A stretch of DNA of 64,000 bases from Rhopalosiphum padi. Its lineage: Eukaryota; Arthropoda; Insecta; Hemiptera; Aphididae. The notes below the pieces were generated by a model. The model did no database searches and was not told where the DNA came from. It saw nothing but the letters and a program-made list of their open reading frames with translations. Each line of letters begins with the position of its first letter. Position 1 is the first letter of the stretch. Position numbers and translations under genes: made by a program. This document shows positions 28,901 to 43,200 of the stretch, piece by piece. The stretch is taken from positions 6,420,581 to 6,484,580 of the forward strand of contig NC_083597.1 in the NCBI RefSeq assembly GCF_020882245.1. The letters are read 5' to 3'.

Positions 28901-31900
28901 AACATCACACAAAAAAAACAGATCAACACATGATTACCATCCTCGTCGTGTATATAATATATATTTGTAAAGCGTTACAGTATTTCAATGAAACGTAGGT
29001 AGGTATTATACATGCAATGCAAAGAGACATACATCACGGTCATAACGAAAACCCCTAGACAAAGTCTCAGCTGGCACCACACGGTCGATCTCGATCGCGA
29101 TGTGCCGCTCGGTCGGCCATTATTATTATGTTCTGCGAGGTCCACATCGGATTAGTATATCAATTACCTAGTTACCGTTCCTGACGTGTATTTCCCCTTC
29201 GTACGTTATGTCCATTATATTATTATTACATCGTGTGGCGTAATAATTAATAGTCAAAATACTAACATTGTACGCGTACATGATATTATGATAACATCAC
29301 GTTGTTTGTATAACATAAGCGTATAATATACTATAAGTAGGACACCGTGTGATATTGCAGCATGGCGCATCACGATTTTCAAGTAATCCCTCGGATGCAG
29401 CTGATATTATACGCCATAGTATATCGTATTTGACTATTATAGGCGGTTGAGAGTGTATTATTATTTTTATCGACCGGCGGGATCATCCCCCTAACGCTAC
29501 GGCATCACGGGCGAATGCGAAAAATTGCAAATAAAATTTTGAGCGCTACAGCTCGTTGAACTGGCAAATTGCGATTGGGCTGACGTCTATTTCGTTTTGA
29601 TACTCTGATAGTTTCATAATAATACCAATAACAAGCGTAATATTATCGACTTTTTCGTGTTAAAAAAAAAAAAAATCAGATTCCATTCAAACGATATTCC
29701 CGTTGAACAGTATCATGAACGCTTTTAAAATGAATATTATTCATTGATAGAACCGTTGCGTCAAAACGTCTCATTTTAAACTACGGTGAGTATATATTTT
29801 AATTATACTTGTTTTAATCGATTCATATGATCAGTGATAAGATTTTATACTTAAATTATACGTTTAGTGCAATGATATGAACATAAGAGGAGAGTATTAT
29901 GTGTGCATATACTAACTTCGTATAAGAAAATACTCTGATTATAAATCAATAATCATTTCGGATTGTTGTGTGTGTATATCTCTCAAATGTAGCACTACTT
30001 GGGAAGTGGACATTTATAATTTATAATAGAATCACGTTAACCTTTACGCGACACCATACAATTTATTGTATTGGAATTAAATGCCTTAAACAAGTTGATA
30101 ATAATTACCTATATCTTTATATTCGGTAAATAATGCAACTATTAACGTCCGTTATGACGTCAATATTTTCGCAAAATCATAATATTATTATACCACCATC
30201 GTTGTTTGTTTACATCACGTAATAATATGAGGTAGTTACATAATATCGCTGCTGTGTCGGTCAAACATGGATTTAACAATTTATGATGCGGTCTAGTAAT
30301 ATAGAATATTCGATGAAATCCGTACACGCGTACACACACACTACACGGTTGCGCTGAATTTGATTTGCCTTATATGGTAATATTATTCATAATTAATTCG
30401 TGGACCACTGCCAACATTTTTTTAAACACAAATCCTCATACGACTTTCTTTGATTCAAATTTTTAATTTTCTATTAAATAAATCAAAAAACCTTTTATTT
30501 TTCACTCTATTTTCAGAAATTAAATTAGTATAACATTAAAATAATGTGTATCAAGTTATATTGTTCACACAATAAATAACAGCTATATAACTAAATATAC
30601 TGACTCTATGTGAGTTAATATATAAATATCAAAGATACAATGATTACAAAATAATAAAATAATATTAACAACAATTGCAATACGAAACGATCTACTATTA
30701 CCTATATATTAGTTTATTACTAACATTTGGAAAGAAAAACTATGTATGAAAAAAAACAATCGATAATGCCTAATAGGTATCGGGTTCTAGGTAGGTTGAT
30801 AATACACCCTACACCACCCAAAATAGAACTTGTGGTGATCGTAATACATGAACAAAAGGATTGGCGCCACTATGTACACATGTTGGTAGTTTTACTGATT
30901 AACGTACGCGAAACATTCGAAACAACGAAGAAAAAGCGAGAAAAGACTAATCGCTTTGTATTTTTCTGCCAAATCGATTGCCGTGAAATTAAATATTTAC
31001 TGTGAGTGGTTTTATATATTCCCTAGAAGTAGTCAACATCATTATCGTAATAAACTTTGAACAAATGAAAAAAAAATAAAAAAAAACGTTTGTATCATAA
31101 TACTATAGGATAGTAAAATAATACACAGAATAAACTTTATAGATATATACATCTAACAATACAACAAACATGTATAATAGCTACTAAACATTACGATGGA
31201 AACTTACCATTTTCGATGAGCAATGAATAAAAATGCAGGTTCTTTAGAAATGCATTTCATTTGCACTATTCTATCTATGACGATAATATTATTATATACA
31301 CGGAAAATATTGTATACGGCAACAATGTAATCGTAAAAATATTATGTATTTCCTTTTCGAATTTAAAAAATATAATATAATGATATAATGAACGCGACGA
31401 AGAGAAACTTATAAAAATTGGTTTCATCGTAAATCTCTTGTACTTGTAGTATATATAAATTGTGTCCTTAATCGACGATTCTCTTCAAGTGTACTCCAAG
31501 TAGAATGATATTAAGGCAGTCTGTAGTCGTAATCACCAAAGCGTATCGAGTTATCGAGTTGAGAACTTTTAAGTAACAGGTTATAGCTAAATATTAAATA
31601 CCTACAGTGACCATTTCGGTATATATATATTACTACTCGTATACGTGCAGATACTGTACCGATGACGCAGATAGGAAACAATTTTAATCGGGTTAGTATG
31701 GACTATGGATGTTTACAGAAAAGCAGGAGTGTTTGTAATTCGTTCGTGTCTTATACATACTGTTTTGATTTTCTATTAAATAATGTTAAATAATCTTGTT
31801 GATAAGAAGCGCAAAAATAGGTTTATAAAAAATTGATTATTACAAAAAACAGTTCCAGTGTGAGTTATGTTTCAATATAAAACTATGACTGTCATATACT

Positions 31901-34719
31901 CAAAAAACATATTGTATTAAAATTCATAGATTTTCAAACAGATATAATAGATCAGTGTTTCCCAAACTTTTTCTTTGACAGACCTCTTAATGAAAATAAA
32001 AATCAAAATCAATAATAAATAATAATAATAATTATTAACCATATAGTATATTATAGTATTTTCAATTAATGTCCGCGGACCCCCTCAAGTATACGTGAGG
32101 ACCCCTAAGGATCCGAGGACCACAGTTTGGGAAACGCTAGAACAGATCATAGTTGTAGTTTACGAGGTCTTAACTCGATAGATAGAAAAATATACTATAT
32201 AATATCTAAATTTAGTAACGTGGCCTAAAAAAAATTTTATTCATTTTTCGACTACATAAAGTTTCTTTGATGAGCCAGAAATGTTCAAAATTGTGTAACA
32301 AAAAGTAAAACGTGCTCAATCGGGTTTCACTCGGTTCGAGCCCTTAGAGTATTTTTTTTTTTTTAATATTTATAAATTATATTTTCAAATTTTACTGAAC
32401 TTCTTGAGTGCAATAATAAGAGTTTGGGTGACTTAGAACTCTATTTTTGCCACAGTACTATATTGTACCGGATATTTTAATGACAGTAATGTTATAGCGT
32501 ATAAAATAAATTATAAAATAGTCGATAATTTATCTACACGGATGAGTAGACAATATTATTATAATGTAAGTCAGTTTTTCGTCATATACCAATACTAAGG
32601 TAGGTGCGTACAACGTAAATATTATTATGTCACACATATAATTCCGCTCCAGTTCATTAAACCTTTCTGAAAATGAGTTTTTATCCTACACGGAAAAAAA
32701 AATAAATGAAATAAAGAAGTTTATACCGAAAAGAGAGTTTTTCTGCCGCGATGGTTTATACGACGGAAAATTAAATTGGCTACACGTGGACGGTGGTGGC
32801 AGTAGATCCAATGCCGGATTTTGGGATGGAGGAGTACATCATATACACCGCGAGCTTTAAAAAAAAAACATCGGAAATTTATGGCACGCCAAAAACGGCG
32901 CTGTGAACTTTTTTTTATAACCAAAAAATATTATCTTTATTCGCGTGTTTGTTACTCGCTAGAGGGGTGGTGGTAGGTTTACAATTTTCATAATATGATA
33001 CTCAATATTTTACGCACACGCGTATATCATCAACACGTTTTTCGCCTTTTATCTTATTGAATTCGAAACGATATGTTTTTTCAACCACCGCTACCACCCA
33101 AAATTCCCCTCTTTTTTTTTTATTACATGCCTACGACGAACGCTACGTTAACGCTACTGCCTCCACGGGCGTGACCCCGTTTACAAGACAATAAAACGTC
33201 GCTACACGTTCGTCCCATCAAAACGACTTTACGGCCAAATTTTTTTCCGGTGCGTGTGGTGAGCCATCGAACTCGCGACGCGTTATGTTTTCCTGTTTCC
33301 ACACACTAAAATGTTATTATTATATTTATTGCAATTATTATTATTATTGCGTAAAAACGCTGAAGCTTTGGGTGACTCTCCCAACCATTGCCATTATACC
33401 AAAGGTTGGTACGCCTCACCGCAATAACTATGTTCATGGTATTACATATTATATACGCCGCCCTTAATCGAGATGTGCAAGTAGATTTCGGTACCGTAAT
33501 TATTATTGCTCATCAATATAAAATCAAATTTAGAAACGTATACTATGTTTAAGAATTTCTTCATAAAAGATTTAAGGATCTATCGATATATTATTATTAT
33601 TATCGCATATACATATTTCATTAAGACAGCATTTGACTGAATTTTATTTTTGTTGTACAGTATAAAATTTAAAAAAACATACGAATATAGAATAATTAGT
33701 AAAGGTATTTCAAAATAATAATTAATGAAAAAAAATTATCAAATATATTTAAATTACCGAATACTCAGTAGGTGATACTATATTATCATGTAGGTAAATA
33801 AAGATCAATCGGAAATTGAAAATTCTTCTTCTTGTTTGGTTAGAATTCGTTTAATATCAGAGTTGTACTAATATATTATTATTATTATTGTATGTATTAC
33901 GTTTGACACACAACGTTGGTGGAAAGCCGATATCATCCAATTCGTGGCGGTAGCTCCACCGTAGTGTGACGCCTATTTTACTTATTATCACTATTTGATT
34001 TATGACAGACCTGTCAAAAACGCCGAGGGAATATAAGTGAGATTATACGCACACTTGTATATAGTGTGCGATAACGCGCCACACATGATTTCGATAATGA
34101 AGTCGCAAGAGGGTCGTAATTTGTGCCAACACGGAGACCAGGTCCAATTTCCTTCGTATTTAACGACGGCAATGTGTTCTCGTTGAATGACGTGTAAAAA
34201 ACGATATACCCCGGGTCCGATATTCACTTTATATAAATAGCATTGTGAAGGAAAAGACACTCTCCCCCACTCCGAATAACGAAAGGTCGTCGTGTTTAAA
34301 TTGTAATTCAGTCCTCTTGGGCGTTTTTTTCTTTTTTTTTCTGACGACTAATCGTTGTATTTAATTACTCGATTGCAATATCAGCTTTAAAATATATTTT
34401 ACCACACCTCATTGCAATATATTTATTAATTTAATTTAACAACCCTAAATTGAAATTAAAATCGTAAACATACTTATTTATAGAAATTACTTGGTTGCAT
34501 CACAAGATAAAGAATAAAACAGTTAACTTATAGTAAAATTATGATCATCATAAAAATTTGAATATGAAAACTTATCATGAGAATCGGATTATATAGTTGT
34601 TAGTTCTTATAAGATCAACGCGTTACAGTTAAAAATGCAGTAACATTATTTATTGTTTATTAATTTGATGTAGAACTTAATATGTTTAATATTTTATTTA
34701 TAATATAATATGAAAGTAC

Positions 34720-34759
<40 letters not shown>

Positions 34760-37700
34760 TGTATATACAATACAATTCAATCATCTTGTATTAAAAAAAT
34801 CAAATACTCGAAAACGAAGTGAACGAAAGTAATGTTATCTTATTAATATAGATTTGTTGAAAATATTAGCATAGGTTCACACACGTGTATAATCAAATAC
34901 CATTATTAATGTCAGAGCTTAGATCAGATTTAGCAGTCTTGCGAAACTTTTCACTTTACAATTATACATGTTAGAAAAGTCTATAGAACTTGAATAAATA
35001 TGATTCAATCAAAACATTAGCTTTTGTGAAATTATATAAACATCACTACTAAAATAATATTCAAAATCACATTGAACTAATGAAGGTATAATATTATAAA
35101 AACGGACAGTATCACTGTACAACAACTATACCTAGCATTAAAGTCTTTTTATAAAAGCTTAAAGACATATCATTAAATACAATTAATCAATACGTAATTA
35201 AAGCAATATTATTGCAAAATTTAAATGTAAATAGTAGTAAAACTATCGATCTGATTATTTGAGGTACATACAATATAATATATCGAATTAAAACTGAAGG
35301 ATCATTTATAGAAATATTTAGAAATTAAAAAAGATTATAATGACAACATACGTATGGTGTTAGTTTTGTAGTATTATTCGTATTAACATGGCCTATATTA
35401 TATTAACCAATGCATTACGTGGAATTTCAACTTTAACTGTCCATACTCTACAATACTGTTTTTTTTAAATACACTACTTGAGGTTAGTACAAGTCAATTT
35501 TCAGAATTTATCGTTGGAAATGTAACATCTTAATATGTTATTAATTAAAATGTAGTATATTAAATAATATAGCTTCTATAACAATATAAAAAAACGTTTT
35601 ATATATTTAATATAGAGATTAACGGAATTGAGGAACTTAATCACGAAATGTAGAATGCATAAGTATAATTTATATTTTATATGTATAATATCGTATGCAC
35701 ACGTATAATATATAAATATTATATTATTATGATTGACGTTATATTACAATTTATAATATTCAACATGCAATGTTGAATAAAATTATATATTGATGATTTA
35801 ATAAATAATTTTATAATATTTGTCAAAATCAATAAAAAAAAAAACCAAAAACCCTGTCAATTCATAAATAAATATAAAGCAGATTGAAAAAATTGCGAAA
35901 GGGTGTCCGTAAATCTGGATAATGTACTTACGATACACGCATGGCGCATGGTTATTCGACTTAACGGGAAATTATTAAAATCGTCGATAGAAACGCTTAT
36001 CCGATTAGTGTATTATCATATCGACCCCACCGTCACGGTGCGCGGTGTCTCGAATACGGCTGTGCTTTTCACTGCACTTACATTTATGTAAAACAATCGT
36101 ATGTACTTTACGAACAGTTAAAAGAGTATGGTCGTGGTATATATTTTTTTCTACAGACGTTTGCGAGTTTCAAGGTCGGGTTGTCGACGCGCAACAGTTT
36201 TGCGTGCAAACGGGGATGTGAAGAGGCGACGAGCGGCGCATTCGATAGATCCGCGTATATACACATATACACCCAAACTTATACAATATATTACTTTTAT
36301 CCCTCACGACCCGACATTAAGCCGCCGACGACGACCCGGCCTAGTGGGTCTCGATGACGACGGTTCTCCGATCGCCCACGCTTACTCGCCACTGCGCAGG
36401 GTGGCGTTTATCTCAAAGGAACACGCGTATCCGACATATTATTATAGATCGAGCGTGGAACATATGGGGTCGGCAACGATGCCATGCGCATGACGCCGCG
36501 GGGAGGAATTCCATTTTTATTTTTTACACATCGCATCGCACGTTGGTATACATAATAGAGTGTAGTATCAAAATCTTACGGAAATTATTGTTTAAGTATA
36601 ACAACTACGAAACACGGCCTGTGGGAGGAAACTTGCATGGAGTGATGACATCACGTGATTAAATGTTAAACTCTGCTTCTTATTGTTCCCCGAGACCCCA
36701 ACATTAATGTCAAGCCATCAATGCAATTCACTATAATAGCTCACTCATTTTCAGGTTGACGACCGATCCCTCAAAAAAAATTCTGTTTTAGTATCATATT
36801 ACCTACATACTATGTATATTTTTAGACCATTATAATAATATTTAAATTTGTATAATTCATTTGACTTAAGTCTTTTCTTAATAGGCGATAGACAGTTAAA
36901 TATAGAAATTGGTTGACCTTAACTGACCTGACCAAAAAAAGCATTTCAGAAAAATTGTCACGTTCATTTAATTTTGATATCTAGGTTATTTATCATTGAA
37001 TCGTTTACTTATACATACTACGTATTTATAAACTAATGTATGTGTATTCAACAATAATAATAAATAACATATTGATTTATTCTCAATGTAATATTATACC
37101 TATATACTGATAATTTTTGTTATTTAACTAAATACATGATTTATACATTATTATTAAACTATGTGTGTAATCCAAAAAAAAAAACATTTCAATATTTGAT
37201 AAACACTACACTTTACACTATTCAATAACAATAATGTGAATCATGGGCACATAATACGACAATACGACGGCGATATCTAAACGGTCAATTGGACTCGGTG
37301 GATAGGATAATACTTAATTACGTCCGGAAACCATAATACCGCGTACGCCCTCTTCTTCGCCCTCCTCCAAAGCCAGACCCTAAGCTGGATGAATGTATCG
37401 ACAGACGACCGCTATAAACTGCGAGTTGGCGTACTGATTTTTTGAGATAATACCTTTTATAAATGGCATACATATTATGTACAGATTAAAAATAGCCACA
37501 AAAGTTAGAAAATACAAAATAATAACTATAAATATAAGTTTTGTTTAAATATTATATTAATATTTATAAAGTATGCTTTATTTATTATTAAAATATTACC
37601 ACACGTAAGTTTTTTTTTAATATTTTAACGTTTGAAGTAACTCATGAGCATTTTGAAATTTGTAAACATTAAAGTATATTTAGTTGATTTTAATGACGTC

Positions 37701-40176
37701 GGTCAAATTTTAAATATATGCTCATGTTATTTGTATGTCTGCTTTTGCAGGCAAGTATATTGGTTAATATTTAATTCCGAATTTATTATAGTACACTTTA
37801 AGTTAAATAACCGAATAATCATGTATAATAATTTATTATATACAATAAAAAATATTTTTCAAAAATGTCTGTCACTCATCAGATTATGAATATAACGCTT
37901 TTAAATCTGTATAAATTATCTGTTTTTAAAATTACACACGGGATCACGAGCAAGCGAGAGTCGTAATTCTATCCCCTCTCGCATTTAGTCCTTCTCCTCT
38001 GTCAGTGCAGTACACATAAGCCGTAGCTTTTGGACGAGTTTATACTGTGGTCGATGATACACTGAACAGTCATGGTCAGTATAAAGTCCCCTCTGTCCAG
38101 TAAATAATTTCAAAAGCTAAAACATTTTTTGGCCGTATATACAACTTCAATTCTCTCGTTGCTCTTGCCGTGCCAGTCGTTCCCTAATTCGAGATTACTA
38201 GTAACCCACAAAACAACATGGTTAGTAGCGGGGAAAATGGAAGTAAAAAAAAAAATACTACATATTATCGTGTAAATATAATATATATATATATATTTAT
38301 AAAAAAAATGGCTGATTCATGGTAGTATGTGTAGTGCACACGTATGTGAACGTAAATAGTTCAATTTCCCAGAGTAATTCTCCTTATCACGTTCGAGTGT
38401 CGGGATAAAACGCTGCAGCGATTCAACAATGAGCCAGCAGCCGACCGTCCGTTTTGTTATATCGCATGTGCTGTGAGCAGTCAAAACGGGGTGGCGGGAC
38501 AGAGAGAAAGTTAGAGAGAAAAACCCACACAATACTCCACATAAATCGGTAAAACAATGGGCTTCTGTACGACTGTTCGTGGTATATCATCCCCACAAAA
38601 ACCGACGGTGATATTATGTTATATACGTACACATCTCATATTTATAAATTTTAAACAAAAAAAAAAAACATTTAGCAAGTTTTGAGAACGAATACGACGA
38701 TAATAATATAAAAACAATATAATATAATACGATAAACAGACAAGTGCTGTTTTTTGTGTGGAATGATAGGAGAGAAACAATCTTTATAGAGGTGGATAAT
38801 AATATACATTATATGACGCAAGTTTTATTTCGGGCTTTCCGCATAATGATAATAGTAAAGAAAGTGTATTTTAAAGTCGGTGATATATTTATAATAAATA
38901 AATTATTTTCTTTTTCATCAAAAATTATACTCATTAAATACAAAATCGAGTTTGTTTTATTTTGTGAGAACAATATATATATTATATTATTACGATGTGT
39001 ACTGTTGAAACTCTTATTCAGGGTGATCGCCGGTAATTTTAAACTCTTGGGCAGCACAAAGTGTTGCGGGAAAAAAAATGAAAAAGAATTATGCCAGCTG
39101 ATTCTTATACTTATCTTCAGACCTTTGAAAAATATTCATATTGTGTTCCCAACAGGACAAAAGATCTCTTTGTCTCATTTCGTCGATGCGATAAGTTAAA
39201 AAACGGAATTGAAATTTAAATAAAAAAAACCATCTCTTTTTATTATATCTCAATTTACTGACTTTATTATTTCCGGTTTCTAATTAATATCAGATAAAGA
39301 GTTAAGATTAAAAAATATGTTTGTATACTTACAGCTTTTTTCAGAAACGACACGAAGCCGTAGCCTTTTGATTTTAACGTTTGTGGATCTCGTACTACTC
39401 GGCAATCCCTAAAACATAACAAATAATATTTCAATTAGTAAAATTAATTGGTTTTAAATTACGAGTATATGAGTGTACATAATTATTGTTACTATTTTAT
39501 AAATCAATAATATTATTATAAAAACGTATCATAATAGCGTATAATTCAGGCAAATACAAGTAATATCTGAAAGTTATTTTTTTTACTATTATATAACATA
39601 TGCATATGATTGAAGTTCAAAATGGTTTAATTAAATTCGTCCCCAATATACCGAATACTGTTGATCAAATAACTCTATCGTATAAAAAGTATTTTGTTGA
39701 CATAGATAGTTTTAATTTTACTCCACCAATTATTAACATTACGCATGTAATACAGACGTAGGTAGCGAATACAAGCCAAACACATAACCATAATAACTGT
39801 ATAGGCATATTATTCTTTTGAAAACTTTGTCGTTTTTTCAACTTTATTTAAATAGAATAAAATAAAATTCGGTCATTTAAATCGACATCGCACTGCCTCT
39901 GTAAGTTGTAATCGAATGAGAGAGGGCCCATTAAAATGCGGAGAAATTAGATTATTGTGAGCGCGCGTCGTAATGGGAATTCGATACGACGACTACGGTT
40001 TTCAATACAGAGTGAGAAAGGGGGGGAGTAGGGACCGGGATGGAGTGACAGCGTCAGCACGATTGCAGAGAGAAAGAGAAACGTAGATAGGACGGTTTCT
40101 GTCCTGCAAACGTCATAACGCTCACTGGGGGAGGGAAAACACTTTTTCTCCCCTCTTTTATCGTTGAGCAGTAAAC

Positions 40177-40216
<40 letters not shown>

Positions 40217-43200
40217 TTCAAGATACACATATATGCAACATATATACACGCACGCACACACACGCATTAGGGTGAGACTCGAAAACTCGCAGCGGGCACT
40301 ATAACATGTACCCGACCATAAGTATACACCCGCGGCTGATCGGTAGGAAATTCGTGGTTCACCCTCGTATCGTCAGTTACAGTTATTTTCCCTGTTTTAT
40401 TATATCAGAGTTAAAAATATACTTGGTATCACGCAAAACCATAGCAGTATGCAATAGACAATAATATTACATTAATAGCTATATGATAGGCCTTACAAAA
40501 TGCACTGAGCACAGACAGCCTTACCCGCTTATGAGACATAGCGGAGGAAAACAATAAAAAGCAATGGCGAAAAAGGCGGAAACGTAAACGGGAAACTTGT
40601 GACAGTCTAACTATTAAAATGGACATGAATAAACAATTCTATGTCATTGCTGAAAACGAGGTACCAATGAACAAAAAAGTAAAAACAAAAAAAATTGAAC
40701 ATTTTAAACCGAGAGTGAATAATAAGGTACTTAATTCGACGGCGTTAGAGTTCATTATACTATTTTATATTTAATATAATCACATATACTAGCACCTAAG
40801 ATGATCATCATTATAACTGAGCAAGTCGTCAACTGTCAATCACATCTGCATTTTTAAATAGTGTATGATTATATTGTCTACAAATAAGTATATACATAAT
40901 GTATGTATACTAAGTGATTATACTCATTAGTTCAATATAAAATAACATTTTAAATTAAAATTATATTTATCACTGGCTTTTTTAAGAGACAATATGTTCA
41001 TTTTTGATTACTCTGGAAAATTTTCGGAGTATTTCTTTGTATAAAAATCAAAATTCGGACGAGTAGTTACGAGTTATACGTATTAAAGTTCTGGTAAGCG
41101 GAATAGTAGACCAACATTTTACGAGGTAACCCCGTACCACACAACTTCGCTCACCTAAACTTTAAATACTTATAAATCATAAAATGCTAGTCTGAATTTC
41201 AATTTTTATGTATCAAAATACTCTGAAAAATATTTTAATTCCAAATATGAAATTACAATTGTATGATATAATTTAAAAAAAGTAAACACATAAAAAATAT
41301 AAAAATATATATTATTTAAAATTTTTATTTGGACTAGAAATGATTTAAATTATATTTTCGTAAACTTTAATACATTTTGAAAGAATGAGAGCTGCTCTTT
41401 AAAATAATCGCTCTGTATATCTGCACATATTCTGACGATAATCTGGTCGTGGTGGGGTACAGTAGAGGTTTAACTATATTGGATATAAATTATAGCTACT
41501 ATCGCGGCGGAGGATTGCCATCGACGAAGGTTTTTGTTCATCGTGGAAATGAAACCTCCCATTGCCATCATGCCGTGAGCAGCAATATTCTTACCCCTTT
41601 CTAGTCCCGCCGAATCGTAGTAATATATATGTATGCAATTCTCGTTTCCAAAACGGTTTTGAACATAAATACAAATCGACTACCTATATACAAGCAATAC
41701 GTACATTATGTAGTATACACACAAAATTGCATTATATAATATAGTATCATGTTTAAATAATAAAAGAGAGAATGGAGAATAAGTAATAAACGTCACAATA
41801 TATAAGTATGTTATGTTATAATAATTATTAGGTATTTAAAATGTTGATATCAATAATATATTACTTCAAAATTTTTACACTTGTATTAGTTTTTTAGTTT
41901 TAATTTTTCAAGCATACAGTTATAACAAATTGAATTAAACTAATAATATTTAATTATTTAAATTTTGATTTGTACATTGATTATTTATTTTAACAACACG
42001 GGTATCCAAAACATACCTTTTTGATGAAAATTAAATATGATATTACATAAAAAAGTTAACTTAAGTCAGTCAGAATTAAACAATTATAATTTAATAAAAT
42101 AATATATAATATTTAACTCGAAAAGTTTAAAATGTATAAAGAAAAAATATCAACTTAACTAGATTGAAAATGAGTTAATTGATTATTTTCAATTATTACT
42201 TAGACAAAGATTGGCTTGTTGACTTGTCTTAAACTCAACGTATTATTTATAAAATTAGTCGAAAATATGTGTAAAAATATTATAATGGGTATTTCAATTT
42301 TCAACAAGTTCAGTTATTAATTTGTTTAGAAAATAATCCAACTGGAATTTTTAACAAGAGTTAATGTTGCTCTCACTTCTTCCTACAAGTGCCGCTCAAA
42401 TATATTTTCTTGTTTAAAGTTATAATTATTTTTAATCCTTACATTTTAGATGCACGTAAACTGCCTAACTCCACATTAATACAGTGCGTTAACATTGTAA
42501 CAGTTATTAATAATTCAATCAGAAAGTTATGAAATTTTACATTCGCCATTCACTGTGCTTTATAATATACGTTGTGTATCTTATTAATTCACTGATTATA
42601 TCATGTATTATATACAACAATTTTATAATATGTAATTCGGAGTTGTCCATTTTTTGTTTTATATTATACTCGGGAAACGAGACGACGTTATCATTACTCG
42701 ATGGAAACAGTTGTTGAACGTATTCAAGTGGAAACAGTGAAAAAAACGTGCTTACATAATGAGACGAGTGTGCGAGCGGCGTTAAAATATTATGCAGTTT
42801 TCACAGAGAACTCGTAGGTTTTATTTTTTTCCCTTCAATATCCAATTCGTTATACATATACACGTGTATGTATATAATGCAAGTATAACACAATACCCTC
42901 GCGGCAACAAAGATTTGTTTCACTCGTAATATATTGCAATATTGTTATCGCGTAAGTTACAGATTAATAATTTTCTGTTTGTATATTTATTTTTTTTATC
43001 ATCACCGATTTTCTTCTACGTTATTATTATTACACGTACGTGCAAAACGAAAAATCTCTCGTAAATAAACATAAATTATATTCACATTGCGATGCGCACT
43101 TTGCGTCGTCTAAAATATAAATGCGTACTCCTTTGTCCCTCTGGCTATTGGTGTATATATATTTTCTTTATAGTTATCAAAAAAATATCATTTTTTTTTT

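Larger units (their letters stand above)
28896..39332 (-). other. Rox8: Rox8/TIAR intron, about 10.4 kb, splitting the end of RRM2
   Basis: Holds a hAT-like short element (31953-32139), an AT repeat at 34.7 kb, a CpG-dense patch at 36.15-36.5 kb and, next to its 5' end, an unassigned 151-codon frame on the plus strand (38744-39199). Otherwise I see only AT-rich sequence. Confidence 0.85.

Noticed and set aside
32332..32343. tRNA B-box-like GGTTCGAGCCC followed by a T run
   Set aside because: No A box at the right distance and no cloverleaf could be built, so neither a tRNA nor a convincing SINE.
36128..36662. 121- and 102-codon overlapping plus-strand frames, Arg-rich
   Set aside because: They overlap each other in different frames in a CpG-rich patch where stops are rare. 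No domain, no splice context.
39947..40267. 106- and 69-codon minus-strand frames rich in Cys and Val
   Set aside because: Produced by the CA repeat at 40177-40212; no domain.
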